Source: an uncultured Pelagibacteraceae bacterium
Lineage (GTDB): Bacteria; Pseudomonadota; Alphaproteobacteria; Pelagibacterales; Pelagibacteraceae
Direction of reading: 5' to 3'
Length of the DNA stretch: 64,000 nt
NCBI GenBank assembly: GCA_902631255.1
Contig: CACOXS010000002.1
Coordinates: 1 to 64,000, forward strand
The number at the start of each line of letters is the position of its first letter. Position 1 is the first letter of the stretch. Under the pieces are notes generated by a model. It was not told the origin of the DNA. It saw nothing but the letters and a program-made list of their open reading frames with translations, and did not search any database. The position numbers and the translations under genes were made by a program. Positions 40,880 through 49,379 of the stretch are shown here, in pieces.

Positions 40880-41395
40880 TTAAAAGGTTTTAAGGAAATT
40901 AAACATATAACTATTTGCCCCAGGATTTTTATCTCCCAAACTTGCATTAGATAAATGATTATATGACAAGCCTAATTGGCTATTTTGAAATAAATTTAAA
41001 GAAATCTGAACTTCACTTTTAAATTCTAATAGATGACCAAGATCTTTTCCGTCTCCCATATTATAGAGTCCTGGGGTAAAACTAGGAATAATATTTAATC
41101 TTCCTAAAGAATATTGTGCCTGCACACCAGTATATAGATAAGTTGCACTATCAGTGGTAAACATAAACCCTGTTATTGGAGAAAGATTACCAAGAAATGT
41201 ATCTTTATTTAAATCTGTATTTTGATGTTGAAATCCAATTAAAGTTGATTTCTTTCCACTATCACTAAAGTCGAAAATTCCTGAGTAAATATTAAACTTT
41301 GTATTATCATTATTAACTTTAATATCTTCAGCAATGATTGAAGAAGAAACTAAAAAAGACAATATTACCAAGTAACAAATTCTTGAATAATTCAT
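40880..41395 (-). CDS. PagL-like lipid A deacylase family outer-membrane protein
   Basis: This 171-residue protein has a signal peptide (YLVILSFLVSSSIIAED) and a beta-barrel-like alternating pattern ending in aromatic Phe (FNFLKTF), typical of outer-membrane insertion. The segment YNHLSNASLGDKNPGAN matches the PagL/acyloxyacyl hydrolase signature with His147 and Ser149. The third catalytic residue, Glu in Pseudomonas PagL fourteen residues after His, is Asn161 here, so activity is uncertain. The start overlaps the ccmH stop by four bases, an odd partner for a cytochrome biogenesis gene. Confidence 0.75.
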   Translation of the reverse strand: MNYSRICYLVILSFLVSSSIIAEDIKVNNDNTKFNIYSGIFDFSDSGKKSTLIGFQHQNTDLNKDTFLGNLSPITGFMFTTDSATYLYTGVQAQYSLGRLNIIPSFTPGLYNMGDGKDLGHLLEFKSEVQISLNLFQNSQLGLSYNHLSNASLGDKNPGANSYMFNFLKTF

Positions 41396-41763
41396 AATTT
41401 TTTTTTTTTTAATATAACTTTCCTAAGTATTATTGCACCACCAAATACAAACATCAATATAGGTAATAACCAAAGAAAATAGGTATTTTTACTGAATCCT
41501 GGATCATATAAAATCCAATCTCCATATTTATTTTTAAGATAATCATAAATTTGCTTTTCGTCTAAGCCTTCATTTAATTTTTTTTCTACTAAAATTTTTA
41601 AACTATTAGCAAATTCAGAATCTGAGTCATACACTGATTGTCCTTGACAAATTAAACATCTTAAATTTTTTGTTATTTCAATTTCTAAGTTTTTAGCTTT
41701 TAAATTAGAGGAAAAACAATAAATCAAAAAAATAACAGAAACTAAAAATTTGAAAATATTCAT
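41392..41763 (-). CDS. ccmH: Cytochrome c maturation protein CcmH
   Basis: CcmH is a membrane-anchored thiol-redox protein that presents reduced apocytochrome c to the ligase. The family signature LRCLICQGQSVYDSDSEFA holds the CxxC (near residues 34-37). A signal or anchor helix at the N-terminus, YDYLKNKYGDWILYDPGF, and a C-terminal helix (FLWLLPILMFVFGGAIIL) follow. It has 123 residues, the short form without a CcmI-like TPR part. The ends overlap ccmG and the PagL-like gene by four bases each. Confidence 0.93.
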   Translation of the reverse strand: MNIFKFLVSVIFLIYCFSSNLKAKNLEIEITKNLRCLICQGQSVYDSDSEFANSLKILVEKKLNEGLDEKQIYDYLKNKYGDWILYDPGFSKNTYFLWLLPILMFVFGGAIILRKVILKKKKL

Positions 41764-42278
41764 TGTGTTAATTCTTTTATCTCAAAAAGTAATTTTTCAT
41801 TCAATGGACCAATAATTTTCTTAATAATTAGATTATTTCTAATTAGAAAGGTTTCAGGTACTCCATATGCACCCCATTCAATTGCTATTGTACCATCATT
41901 ATCTAAAAAAATTAGATCGTATGGATTATCTAAATTAATCAAAAAATTTTTTGCATTATCAAAATTATCTTTATAATTTTGCCCAATAATTTTGATGTTC
42001 TCTTTTTCACTTAAATCCATTAGATACTTATGTTCCTCTTTACAAGGAACACACCACGAAGCCCAAATGTTTAATAAATAATAATCACTTCCTATAAAAA
42101 TCTGATCTGAATTTATTTTGTTTTTCGAAAAAAACTCTTTTGTGTCAAAATTTGGAATTTTAATTTCTGACTTTATTTCAGGTGTATAAATATTTGTATT
42201 TTGTAATCCTTTGTAGAAAACAAAGAAAATTATTGAGAATGTAAAAATAAAAAATATAGGAAAAATTTTAGTTTTCAT
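41760..42278 (-). CDS. ccmG: Thioredoxin-like CcmG/DsbE
   Basis: This is a periplasmic membrane-anchored thioredoxin that reduces apocytochrome c cysteines. The N-terminal anchor (FPIFFIFTFSIIFFVFYKGL), the active site NIWASWCVPCKEEH, and the cis-Pro region WGAYGVPETFLI are all seen. It has 172 residues, a typical length. It overlaps ccmF by 11 bases and ccmH by four. Confidence 0.94.
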   Translation of the reverse strand: MKTKIFPIFFIFTFSIIFFVFYKGLQNTNIYTPEIKSEIKIPNFDTKEFFSKNKINSDQIFIGSDYYLLNIWASWCVPCKEEHKYLMDLSEKENIKIIGQNYKDNFDNAKNFLINLDNPYDLIFLDNDGTIAIEWGAYGVPETFLIRNNLIIKKIIGPLNEKLLFEIKELTQ

Positions 42279-44145
42279 ATTTTCTTCTAATTAAAGATAA
42301 ACAGCCACTAAAGCATAATAGAATTGTAGAAATCCAAATCCAAATCATGAATGGCTTTACTTGATAACGAATATTAAAATAATCTTGATTTTGGACATAA
42401 TTCATTGTCATAAATTTATCAGTGAATATATTAGTTTTGATATCTGCTTCACTAGTAACAATGTTTGGTTGATTATATATTCTTAGTTCAGGTTGCATGA
42501 TCTCAATTAATCCACTTTTATCCTCCACAATAAACTTACCTCTAATTGCTTTAAAATTCTGTTTATTTTCTTGCTGAATGCTCTCAAAATTAATCTTCAA
42601 ACTTTGAGCTTGGTAAGTTTCATTAATTTTTAAATTTGTAATAACTTCAGATGAAAAAATATTATTAAATAAAATACTAAGTATTAAAATACTAAAACTA
42701 AAATGAGCGGTAATTTGCGACAGGTTTCTATATTTTCTCTGAAAAAAATCTCTAAGAGTTATAAAAAATAAATAAAAAGCTGCCGTAATTAAAATAGTAT
42801 TGTAAAGAAAATTAATATCTAAATTTCTGATTATCAATACGGATAAAATTAAAGAAATAACAAAAAATAAAATTAAATAAATTTTGTCTTCAATATCCGA
42901 TTTAATCCACTTTAATTTAGGACCTATTGCCATCGCTAACATAAATGGGATTAAAAATGGTAGGATCAATTTGTTAAAAAATGGTGGACCTACAGATATT
43001 TTTTGAGATGAAATTACCTCTAAAAATATTGGATAAATTGTTCCAATTAAAACAACAGATAAAAAATACATCATAAACCAATTATTAACTAGAATTGATG
43101 TTTCCTTACTTAATAAGTAGAAAGTTTTGGAACTGTTGTTTTCACTTTTATGAAAAATTAAAAATATAAAAAAAGATAAGAATATCAAAATAAATAAAAA
43201 TATTAGAATATACAAACCTCTCTCTGGATCATTAGCAAATGTATGTACAGAATTTAAAATACCTGATCGAACTAAAAAAGTACCACACATACTTAGAGTG
43301 AAAGTTGCAATTGATAACACAACAACCCACGAGGTAAGAATTAGTTTTTTTTCTAAAACTAATACACAATGTAATAGTGTTGTTAATGCAAACCATGGCA
43401 TTAAAGATACATTTTCAACTGGATCCCAAAACCAAAAACCTCCCCATCCTAACTCGTAGTAAGCCCAAATTGATCCAAGTAAAATTCCTAGAGTTAAAAA
43501 AATCCAAGAAACCAAAACCCATTTTTTGATATGTGATGCCCATATTTTTGTAATATTATTTGAACAAACTGCTGCTAGTGCTGAGGAAAAAATTATGGAA
43601 GTTCCAACATAGCCCAAATATAAAATCGGCGGGTGAATTGCTAATGCAGGGTCTTGTAATATAGGATTTAAACCTAATCCCTCTTTTGGAACTGGAAAAA
43701 TATGATTAAAAGGATTGGAGGTTTGTATTAGAAAAATAAAAAAACCAACTATTATTATCTGCTGGAATAATAAGGTTAAAATTTTATATTGTTTTGGTTG
43801 ATTTTTTGACCTGAGTAAAAAGACGAATATAAATAATGTTAAAACTAACAACCATAATAATAGACTACCCTCATGATTGCCCCAGGTCCCAGAGATTTTA
43901 TAGAACAGCGGCTTGGTTGTGTGGGAGTGATTAAAAACTGTCTCATTACTAAAATCTGAGTTAACAAAAGATAAAATTAAGCCTGAGAAACTTATTATTA
44001 CAAATAAAAGTTGTAAGAACACTAACGATATTACTTTAGTATCTAACTTCTGAGTATCATTAAAATTTTTAATTGAAAAAAATATAACTAAAATTGAAAC
44101 GCCGACACCAAAAATTAAAGAATAATATCCAATTAAACTTGACAA
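42268..44145 (-). CDS. ccmF: Heme lyase CcmF
   Basis: CcmF is the heme-apocytochrome c ligase, a multi-pass membrane protein of 625 residues. The tryptophan-rich WWD domain GWGGFWFWDPVENVSLMPW is present, preceded by GTWGNHEGSLLLW and the heme-related DPALAIHPPILYLGYVG. LTSWVVVLSIATFTLSMCGTF in part and SGILNSVHTFANDPERG also match. The start is TTG at 44145, chosen because a strong GAGGAG Shine-Dalgarno lies seven bases upstream within the end of ccmE. Confidence 0.96.
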   Translation of the reverse strand: MSSLIGYYSLIFGVGVSILVIFFSIKNFNDTQKLDTKVISLVFLQLLFVIISFSGLILSFVNSDFSNETVFNHSHTTKPLFYKISGTWGNHEGSLLLWLLVLTLFIFVFLLRSKNQPKQYKILTLLFQQIIIVGFFIFLIQTSNPFNHIFPVPKEGLGLNPILQDPALAIHPPILYLGYVGTSIIFSSALAAVCSNNITKIWASHIKKWVLVSWIFLTLGILLGSIWAYYELGWGGFWFWDPVENVSLMPWFALTTLLHCVLVLEKKLILTSWVVVLSIATFTLSMCGTFLVRSGILNSVHTFANDPERGLYILIFLFILIFLSFFIFLIFHKSENNSSKTFYLLSKETSILVNNWFMMYFLSVVLIGTIYPIFLEVISSQKISVGPPFFNKLILPFLIPFMLAMAIGPKLKWIKSDIEDKIYLILFFVISLILSVLIIRNLDINFLYNTILITAAFYLFFITLRDFFQRKYRNLSQITAHFSFSILILSILFNNIFSSEVITNLKINETYQAQSLKINFESIQQENKQNFKAIRGKFIVEDKSGLIEIMQPELRIYNQPNIVTSEADIKTNIFTDKFMTMNYVQNQDYFNIRYQVKPFMIWIWISTILLCFSGCLSLIRRKYEN

Positions 44146-44146
44146 T

Positions 44147-44566
44147 TTATTTCTCCTCTAAAGCAGCCTTTACTTCGGGAGGCATATAATTTTCATCATG
44201 TTTAGCTAAAATTTTCGTTGCTGAAAAAAAATTCTCGTCTTTTAAAAATCCCTCTGCAACAACACCTTTACCTTCTTCAAAAAGGTTGGGTATTAATCCT
44301 GAGTAAACAACATTAATTTCACTTTTAAAGTCTGTAATAACAAAACTTAATTCTTTATTCACAATAGAAATTGAGTCATTTTTTACCATTCCTCCAATTC
44401 TAATTTTTTTCTGCTGCATTTCAGATAAAGTTTTTATTTCAGATGGAGATTTAAAATATACAACATTTTCCTCTAATGATTTTAGAATAAGGAATATCGT
44501 TAAACTTAATGTAACAGCAATTAAGAATATAAAAAAAAATCTTAGTTTAACTTTACGACCATACAT
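44147..44566 (-). CDS. ccmE: Heme chaperone CcmE
   Basis: CcmE covalently binds heme and delivers it to CcmF. An N-terminal anchor ([19 protein letters not shown]) is followed by the OB-fold domain: [38 protein letters not shown]. The heme-binding His is in [12 protein letters not shown], with the conserved Tyr following. The length of 139 residues is normal. It lies ten bases after ccmD. Confidence 0.96.
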   Translation of the reverse strand: MYGRKVKLRFFFIFLIAVTLSLTIFLILKSLEENVVYFKSPSEIKTLSEMQQKKIRIGGMVKNDSISIVNKELSFVITDFKSEINVVYSGLIPNLFEEGKGVVAEGFLKDENFFSATKILAKHDENYMPPEVKAALEEK

Positions 44567-44576
44567 GGTTTAAAAG

Positions 44577-44804
44577 TTAAATAGTTGAAGTGTTGGATAG
44601 AATCTCTCTATTAATTCTTTGTAGTCTAGCAGAGGCAGCTCTTTCAGAGTTTAGGTTTCCAAATTTAATAATAAACTTATTTTTTTCTCTTTCATATTGA
44701 TTTTTAATTACCAGATACAACGACATAAAACTTAAAAAAGTAAATGCAAATGAACCCCAAACATAAATTCCGTATCCGTCCATGTAAAAAATTTCACTTA
44801 TCAT
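44577..44804 (-). CDS. ccmD: CcmD-like small heme exporter protein
   Basis: A 75-residue single-helix membrane protein. It begins MISEIFYMDGYGIYVWGSFAFTF in pieces typical of CcmD (GYGxYVW just before the helix), then a cytoplasmic basic tail with a Glu/Arg/Lys-rich stretch. CcmD helps release holo-CcmE from the CcmABC complex. The assignment uses position between ccmC and ccmE and the GYGIYVWGS motif. It overlaps ccmC by four bases. Confidence 0.85.
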   Translation of the reverse strand: MISEIFYMDGYGIYVWGSFAFTFLSFMSLYLVIKNQYEREKNKFIIKFGNLNSERAASARLQRINREILSNTSTI

Positions 44805-45508
44805 AATCTGTCTAAGCCCTTATTTTTAATTTTTATCAGTTCTGTATTATATTTCATTAAAAAAATTAGCAATGAGAATAGGGCAAATGCCGCAGTCATA
44901 ATGAGTAAAGGAACGAGCATCGAAGAATGAATAGTAGATTTTGATAATATATTAATTGATGCAGGCTGATGAAGTGTGTTCCACCAGTCTACAGAATATT
45001 TAATTATAGGAACATTTATTATTCCTAAAATTGTAATAATTGAGGTTACCTTAAAAACTTGTTCTTTATCTTCATAAATTCTCCAAGCAATTAAATACAT
45101 CAAATAAAATAATGCCAATATTAACATAGATGTAATTCTGGCATCCCACGCCCACCATGTTCCCCACGTGGGCTTTCCCCACATAGAACCTGTTACAAGA
45201 GCAATTACATTAAAAACAAATCCTGACGGAGCTAGACTCTTTGAAATTAAAAAGAAATTTTTAATCTTAAATATATAGCCAACGATAGAAAGAATAGTAA
45301 TAGTAGAAAAGATACCTAGTGAGATCCATGCCGCTGGAACATGAACATACATTATTCTTACAGAGTGACTTTGTTTATAATCTTCTGGTGAAAGAATTAG
45401 AGCCTCAGTTAAACCTATAGAAACTACCAAAATGAATAATAATAAAACATATTTTGGTGCTTTAGAAGTTATAGAAAAGATTCTATTAGGTTCTAGTAAT
45501 TGAAACAT
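44801..45508 (-). CDS. ccmC: Heme exporter membrane protein CcmC
   Basis: CcmC, a six-helix membrane protein of 235 residues, loads heme onto CcmE. Its WWD domain is visible as GSMWGKPTWGTWWAWDARIT with flanking conserved histidines (MYVHVPAAWISLG before and WWNTLHQPASI after). It is the first gene of the ccmCDEFGH run. ccmA and ccmB, the ABC partners, are not in this window. The upstream 179-base gap carries a long inverted repeat that would lie in its 5' untranslated region. Confidence 0.95.
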   Translation of the reverse strand: MFQLLEPNRIFSITSKAPKYVLLLFILVVSIGLTEALILSPEDYKQSHSVRIMYVHVPAAWISLGIFSTITILSIVGYIFKIKNFFLISKSLAPSGFVFNVIALVTGSMWGKPTWGTWWAWDARITSMLILALFYLMYLIAWRIYEDKEQVFKVTSIITILGIINVPIIKYSVDWWNTLHQPASINILSKSTIHSSMLVPLLIMTAAFALFSLLIFLMKYNTELIKIKNKGLDRL

Positions 45509-45540
45509 AAAATTTTAATTTTAAAATAAATATTAAGTTT

Positions 45541-45631
45541 ATTTAGTACGAAATAATTATCTGATCAAGAATGTAGAGGGAGATAATAACGAAGGGTAAA
45601 ATTTAACACTCTTGATCAGGATTAACTAAAT
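45541..45631. promoter_or_regulatory. Long inverted repeat / candidate structured RNA between hspQ and ccmC
   Basis: Nested complementary segments are seen: ATTTAGT (45541-45547) with ACTAAAT (45625-45631), TAAT with ATTA next to it, and a perfect 10-bp arm CTGATCAAGA (45561-45570) with TCTTGATCAG (45610-45619). The 39-base loop is purine-rich on the plus strand. As RNA on the minus strand it would end about 32 bases before the ccmC start codon. There is no U-run on either side, so it is not a terminator. Either a cis-regulatory leader or a small RNA; no known family recognised. Confidence 0.5.
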
Positions 45632-45687
45632 TTAACAATTTCCTGTGACAAAGATTTGAACTAAATGTGTTTAAAAAGTGAAATTAC

Positions 45688-46008
45688 TTAATTTGACGGC
45701 TTAAAATAGCTTGAACCTTTTTTACCAGAGAAAATTTCCTCAATTAATGGATGTTTTATTGGCTCATCAGAGTCATCGGTCAATAAATTTTGCTCTGACA
45801 CGTAGGCTTCATAAGTTATTTCATCGTTTTCGGCTAACAAATGATAGAACGGTTGATCTTTTCTTGGTCTAACATTCTTAGGAATAGATTGATACCATTC
45901 TTCAGAATTATTAAACTCAAAATCTACATCATAAATCACACCTCTAAACTCAAAGTGTTTGTGTTTTACAATATCGCCTATTGAGAATTTAGCTTTTTGA
46001 ATTGCCAT
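45688..46008 (-). CDS. hspQ: Heat shock protein HspQ
   Basis: HspQ is a small DNA/protease-associated stress protein; in enterobacteria it stimulates Lon. The 106 residues begin AKFSIGDIVKHKHFEFRGVIYDVD, and continue with PRKDQPFYHLLAEND and YVSEQNLL, the strongest family marks. It is divergent from yciB, with 88 bases between the starts. It faces the inverted-repeat region downstream. Identity secure; function in this organism is inferred from the family. Confidence 0.92.
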   Translation of the reverse strand: MAIQKAKFSIGDIVKHKHFEFRGVIYDVDFEFNNSEEWYQSIPKNVRPRKDQPFYHLLAENDEITYEAYVSEQNLLTDDSDEPIKHPLIEEIFSGKKGSSYFKPSN

Positions 46009-46096
46009 TGAGATTAGTATGGGTATTTAAATATAAAAATCAATAAGAAAAATTTATAGTTTTTGTGAAAATATTATTTATGTTAATATTCTTCCA

Positions 46097-46651
46097 GTGA
46101 ATAAATCTTTTTTAAAGTTTCTTACTGATTTTGGACCTTTAGTAATTTTTTTTTACTACTATTACGATAGTGAAAAGGATTTAAGAGTAGCCATTCCACC
46201 GTTTATAATTGCGACAATTATAGCATTAGCAATTGTTTGGTTTTTAGAAAAAAAAATACCCAAAGTTCCTTTGTTGGGCGGAATATTAATTACTTTTTTT
46301 GGTGGCCTTACAATTTATTTTGATAATCCAGTTTTTATTTACATTAAGCCAACAATCATTAATATTTTATTTGGTCTGGCTTTAATATTTGGAAGATATT
46401 TTACAAATGAACCTGTGTTAAAAAAATTAATGGGAAAATCAATACCACTTACAAACGAAGGTTGGGAATTGTTAAGTAAAAGATGGATATACTTTTTCTT
46501 TGGACTTGCTATTTTAAATGAATTAGTTTGGAGAACGCAATCTGAGGAATTTTGGGTTAACTTTAAAGTTTGGGGTTTACTTCCAATAACTTTCATTTTT
46601 ACAGCCTTTCAAATCGGTTTAATCAATAAATATAAAACTCATGAAGAATAA
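46097..46651 (+). CDS. yciB: Inner membrane septation protein (YciB / IspZ family)
   Basis: This is a five-helix inner membrane protein of 184 residues. The family start FLKFLTDFGPLVIFFYYYYD is clear, followed by WFLEKKIPKVPLLGGILITFFGGLT in segments, then NEGWELLSKRWIYFFFGLAILNELVWR. YciB acts in envelope integrity and intracellular septation in enterobacteria. The start is GTG at 46097; no ATG is nearby. It overlaps the DUF2794 gene by 11 bases, a link common in alphaproteobacteria. Confidence 0.92.
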   Translation: MNKSFLKFLTDFGPLVIFFYYYYDSEKDLRVAIPPFIIATIIALAIVWFLEKKIPKVPLLGGILITFFGGLTIYFDNPVFIYIKPTIINILFGLALIFGRYFTNEPVLKKLMGKSIPLTNEGWELLSKRWIYFFFGLAILNELVWRTQSEEFWVNFKVWGLLPITFIFTAFQIGLINKYKTHEE

Positions 46652-46982
46652 TTTAAAACTAGTTGTTAATAATCTTGATAAAAAAAAATTTAATGAAAAT
46701 CATTTTTTTGAAAAAAATGAACTAAAAATAATATTAGATTTATATGCAAAAATGGTTTCAGAGGGTTCTTGGAAAGATTACGGTCTCAACATTTCAAGCA
46801 AACAGGTAGGATTTAGTGTTTTTAAAAATGCAGCTGAAAATGCAATTTATAAAATATGCAAAAACTTTAAGCCAAAAAATAAAAATTTAAAATATTTAAT
46901 TACTGATACCAATGGTAAAATACTAAAGAATTCTTCAGAACTTAATTTATTGCTAAAAAATACTAATTGGAAAAAACTTTAA
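46641..46982 (+). CDS. DUF2794 family protein
   Basis: A 113-residue cytoplasmic protein of an alphaproteobacterial family of unknown function. Typical features are FFEKNELKIILDLYAKMVSEG, WKDYGLNI, and VFKNAAENAIYKICK. No catalytic motif can be named. It overlaps the yciB end and converges on the Bax-inhibitor-like gene seven bases away. I base the family call on recall of the WKDY and FxRxxE-like pattern. Confidence 0.75.
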   Translation: MKNNLKLVVNNLDKKKFNENHFFEKNELKIILDLYAKMVSEGSWKDYGLNISSKQVGFSVFKNAAENAIYKICKNFKPKNKNLKYLITDTNGKILKNSSELNLLLKNTNWKKL

Positions 46983-46989
46983 AGCAAAA

Positions 46990-47754
46990 TTATCTTCTTT
47001 GACCGAAAAGTCTAAGGAGCATAATAAATAAGTTAATGAAATCTAAGTAAAGAGTTAGAGCACCCATTACCGCTTTTTTACCCATTAACTCACCAGTATC
47101 GCTAGCAGAGTACATGTTTTTTATTTTTTGAGTATCATAAGCAGTAAGGCCAACAAAAATTAAAACTCCTAAAATTGAAATCACGAAATACATCATCGAA
47201 GATTTTAGAAAAATATTAACTAATGATGCAATAATAATTCCTATTAATCCCATCATCAAAAATGATCCAAACTTAGTTAAATCTCTCTTAGTTGTATAAC
47301 CATAAATGCTCATAGCACCAAAAGTTGCGGAACAAATAAAAAATACTCTTGTTACACTTAAACCTGTGTAAACTAATAAAATTGAAGAAAGTGATAACCC
47401 CATTAAAGCAGCAAAAATCCAAAAAGTTGTCTGAGCTTTTGATGCACTCATTTTATTGATCCCAAAACTCATATAAAACACAACACCCAAAGGAGCTAAC
47501 ATTACTATCCACTTAAGTCCTGATAAATAAATGGCATTTCCAACCTCGGTTAAAGCCACAATAGAACCACTTGCATCAGTAACGACTGACATCTTAAATG
47601 TAATTAAAGCTATAATCCCTGTAAGCAATATTCCAGTCGCCATGTAGTTATAAACTTTTAACATGTAGGCTCTTAAGCCCTCATCAGTAACAGCTGTGGT
47701 TTCACGTGCTGCTGCTCTCGCTCTTGCTAGAATACCTTTTTTGTCTGTTGCCAT
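46990..47754 (-). CDS. Bax inhibitor-1/YccA family membrane protein
   Basis: A seven-helix protein of the BI-1/TMBIM family. I start at ATG 47754 (254 residues) because an in-frame extension to 47823 has no family match; a GAGG sits close upstream, at short spacing. Marks are an Ala/Arg-rich cytoplasmic N-terminus (ARARAAARETTAVTDEGLRAYM), GILLTGIIALITF, MSFGINKMSASKAQTTFWIFA in part, and a C-terminal GALTLYLDFINLFIMLLRLFG with the conserved Asp. In bacteria the family includes YbhL/YccA, linked to FtsH regulation and calcium leak; precise role unknown here. Confidence 0.9.
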   Translation of the reverse strand: MATDKKGILARARAAARETTAVTDEGLRAYMLKVYNYMATGILLTGIIALITFKMSVVTDASGSIVALTEVGNAIYLSGLKWIVMLAPLGVVFYMSFGINKMSASKAQTTFWIFAALMGLSLSSILLVYTGLSVTRVFFICSATFGAMSIYGYTTKRDLTKFGSFLMMGLIGIIIASLVNIFLKSSMMYFVISILGVLIFVGLTAYDTQKIKNMYSASDTGELMGKKAVMGALTLYLDFINLFIMLLRLFGQRR

Positions 47755-47832
47755 AACCTCTATAGATATATAGTCTTTTACTAAATATTCAAGATACCTT
47801 AAAAGATTATTTAAATTATACATTAAATCACA

Positions 47833-48873
47833 ATGAATTATAAAAAATTAGGCAATACGGATCTTGATGTGAGTACAATTTGTCTCGGTACTATGACCTG
47901 GGGCGAACAAAATACTCAAGAAGAGGGATTTCAGCAAATGGATTATGCTTTAGATCATGGTGTAAACTTTTGGGACACTGCAGAAATCTATTCCATACCG
48001 ATGAGAAAAGAGACATATGGGGAAACAGAGAGAATAATCGGTAACTGGTTTCAAAAAACTCAAAAAAGAGACAAGGTTATTATAGCAACAAAAGTTTGTG
48101 GTAATACTTCAAACAAATATATCAGAGGTGGTGGTTATAATTTTGGGAAAAAAAAAATTTCTGAAGCTTTAGAGGAAAGTCTCAAAAGATTGAAAACAGA
48201 CTATATCGATCTCTATCAACTTCATTGGCCAGAGAGGAATACAAATTTTTTTGGGAAACATGGTTATGAACACGACGAAAACGATAATGATTGGACACCG
48301 TTTGAGGAAATACTTGAAAGTTTAAAAAAATTTATTGAACAAGGTAAAATTAGATACATTGGTCTATCTAATGAAACTGCATGGGGTTTATCAAAATTCC
48401 TTGAAATATCAAAATTAAAAGATTTACCAAAAATGATGTCGGTGCAAAATCCATACAATTTACTTAATAGAACTTATGAAGTTGGACTTGCAGAAATCTC
48501 TGTTAGGGAGAAAAGTGGTTTGTTAGCCTACTCGCCTTTAGCATTCGGATACTTAACAGGAAAATATAGAAATAATAATTTACCAGAAAAATCAAGAATG
48601 AAACTATTTAAAGATTTCACAAGATATAAAAATGAAAATGGTCAAAAAGCTATCGAAGAGTATTATAAGTTATCGCAAAAATTCAATATTAATTTTACTC
48701 AAATGTCATTGAAGTTTTGTGAAATTCAGCCATTTATGACAAGTGTGATAATAGGTGCAACGACAATCGAGCAGTTGAAAACAAACATAGAAAGTGTAAA
48801 TGTAAGTTTAACAAGCGAAATTTTAAATGAGATTAATAAAATTCAAAAAATGTTCCCAAACCCATGTCCATGA
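47833..48873 (+). CDS. Aldo/keto reductase (Tas-like)
   Basis: An NADPH-dependent TIM-barrel oxidoreductase with 346 residues. Catalytic tetrad elements: Asp and Tyr in FWDTAEIYSIPM, Lys in IIATKVCGN, His in YQLHWPERN. YNLLNRTYEVGLAE and SPLAFGYLTGKY follow, with the cofactor segment VIIGATTIEQLKTN near the end. The insert between the Tyr and Lys (RKETYGETERIIGNW) and NFFGKHGYEHDE resemble E. coli Tas. Substrate not known. It diverges from the BI-1 gene and overlaps the IalB-like gene by ten bases. Confidence 0.92.
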   Translation: MNYKKLGNTDLDVSTICLGTMTWGEQNTQEEGFQQMDYALDHGVNFWDTAEIYSIPMRKETYGETERIIGNWFQKTQKRDKVIIATKVCGNTSNKYIRGGGYNFGKKKISEALEESLKRLKTDYIDLYQLHWPERNTNFFGKHGYEHDENDNDWTPFEEILESLKKFIEQGKIRYIGLSNETAWGLSKFLEISKLKDLPKMMSVQNPYNLLNRTYEVGLAEISVREKSGLLAYSPLAFGYLTGKYRNNNLPEKSRMKLFKDFTRYKNENGQKAIEEYYKLSQKFNINFTQMSLKFCEIQPFMTSVIIGATTIEQLKTNIESVNVSLTSEILNEINKIQKMFPNPCP

Positions 48874-49376
48874 TTAAAAAGATTTTATTCGTATTTATAC
48901 TTTTTACTTTTTTATTCACATCAAAATCTTTTGGAGAAGATCTAAAAAAAATTGGTAAATATAAAGACTGGGAAACAATGGTTTTAGCGGAAGCATCTGG
49001 TAAAGTATGTTTCGCTCAGTCTTCTCCGATACTGCAATCTCCTAAAACAAATAAAAGAGATGCTAGATTATTTGTAACATTTAGACCTGCTGAAAAAATT
49101 GCAAATGAAATCAGCACTACTGCTGGTTATGAATTTAATAAAAATAATACTGTATTAGCAACCTCTGGAAATAACAAATTTAAATTTGATATTAAGCAAC
49201 AAGGTTTTGCATGGATTACTAGTAATAAAAAAGAAAAGATTATGGTCAAGATTATGAAAAAAGGTTCAAGAATAATGGTAACTGGATATAATGAAAAAGG
49301 CTCTCAAACAATCGATCATTATTCATTATTGGGATTCACTAAAGCATATAACACTGCAAAAAAAGCTTGTAGCTAG
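48864..49376 (+). CDS. IalB-like secreted protein (invasion-associated locus B family)
   Basis: A 170-residue periplasmic protein with a signal peptide (KKILFVFILFTFLFTSKSFGED). The mature part opens with YKDWETMVLAEASGKVCFAQS, the pattern of the IalB family that is widespread in free-living alphaproteobacteria. Later pieces are RLFVTFRP, and a closing KAYNTAKKACS. Two Cys (in VCFAQ and KACS) may form a disulfide. The role is unknown; invasion is a historical name. It starts inside the aldo/keto reductase end and is followed four bases later by argG. Confidence 0.8.
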   Translation: MSMIKKILFVFILFTFLFTSKSFGEDLKKIGKYKDWETMVLAEASGKVCFAQSSPILQSPKTNKRDARLFVTFRPAEKIANEISTTAGYEFNKNNTVLATSGNNKFKFDIKQQGFAWITSNKKEKIMVKIMKKGSRIMVTGYNEKGSQTIDHYSLLGFTKAYNTAKKACS

Positions 49377-49379
49377 TTA

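Noticed and set aside
45541..45631. Terminator or transposon end
   Set aside because: No T-run follows on either strand, and there is no transposase or target duplication around it.
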